Shown one piece after another: positions 40,774-40,861 of a stretch of 40,861 nt of DNA (within the stretch, counting starts at the first letter, position 1; each line of letters starts with the position of its first letter). Location: NCBI GenBank assembly GCA_011389855.1, contig JAABTM010000009.1, positions 1-40,861 on the forward strand, read 5' to 3'. The notes under the pieces were generated by a model. The model did no database searches and was not told where the DNA came from. It saw only the letters and a program-made list of their open reading frames with translations. Both the position numbers and the translations under genes were made by a program. The stretch is from Desulfobacteraceae bacterium. Lineage in GTDB: Bacteria > Desulfobacterota > Desulfobacteria > Desulfobacterales > JAABSP01.

Positions 40774-40861
40774 AGTTCAAACTCCACTCCATCAATAAAA
40801 AGCTGGTTTTTCCGTTTTTCTCCGATGGCCAAAATTCGGACTTTCCCGACGGATGGATCAC
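40770..40861 (-). CDS. 3' end of a RelE/ParE-like toxin gene (partial)
   Basis: Only the last 28 or so codons are inside the window. They read through VRILAIGEKRKNQLFIDG to a TGA that overlaps the antitoxin ATG. The strand-loop ending VRILAIG is common at the C-terminus of RelE/ParE-type mRNA interferases and gyrase poisons. Identity rests on this short tail and on the adjacent antitoxin. Confidence 0.55.
   Translation of the reverse strand, partial: DPSVGKVRILAIGEKRKNQLFIDGVEFEL

Overview
The window is about 41 kb of GC-rich, densely coded chromosome from a sulfate-reducing bacterium, most likely a member of the Desulfobacterota (Desulfobacteraceae or Desulfosarcinaceae type). The main evidence is the core of dissimilatory sulfate reduction: sat, aprBA and qmoABC. 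A long-chain acyl-CoA ligase and an ETF:quinone oxidoreductase suggest fatty-acid or acyl-CoA oxidation with electrons passed to a quinone pool.

Layout. (1) 1-5203 (+): the end of a Bat (aerotolerance-type) operon with batA (cut by the window edge), a batB-batC fusion, batD and batE, each overlapping the next by 4 bp. (2) 5205-8243 (-): a phasin-like small protein, the UbiB/AarF kinase-like protein and a LysM/TPR lipoprotein. (3) 8658-9932 (+): sat, convergent with (4) 17820-10185 (-): aprB, aprA, qmoA, qmoB, qmoC. This block has its own promoter and terminators, and strong hairpins in the aprA-qmoA and qmoB-qmoC gaps. (5) 18400-19948: tRNA-Lys and tRNA-Glu. A 46-bp copy of the tRNA-Glu 3' half lies 1.3 kb further on. 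Between them is a small AT-rich island with one NYN-domain RNase-like gene, a structured leader, a MITE-like palindrome and arm-site-like repeats, but no integrase. (6) 20073-27917: assorted housekeeping and hypothetical genes (rubredoxin-like membrane protein, transglutaminase lipoprotein, histone-deacetylase-like enzyme, EpmA, RodZ-like HTH protein, tRNA-Ala, HIT protein, acyl-CoA ligase). (7) 28055-40403 (+): a chemosensory cluster of REC-REC-PP2C-HATPase protein, STAS protein, CheA-REC hybrid, CheW, MCP, CheB and CheR, ending in an ETF:quinone oxidoreductase that overlaps cheR. (8) 40495-40861 (-): a Phd/YefM-type antitoxin behind the last codons of a toxin-like gene.

How the genes work together. 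Sat activates sulfate to APS, AprBA reduces APS to sulfite, and QmoABC connects AprBA to the membrane quinone pool. The chemosensory cluster looks like a single signalling unit that joins a Che array to a partner-switching module (PP2C phosphatase, RsbW-like ATPase, STAS antagonist). It has no stand-alone CheY or CheD in view, so its output may be gene regulation or another function rather than classical flagellar control.

The most unusual signals are short tandem repeats whose unit is not a multiple of three and which are translated: an octamer inside cheA and heptamers in the signal-peptide region of batD. The same octamer also flanks mcp and precedes cheB. The other strong candidate for something undescribed is the tRNA-Glu mini-island. 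Its NYN gene is preceded by a short structured leader that ends in an intrinsic terminator directly before the ribosome binding site.
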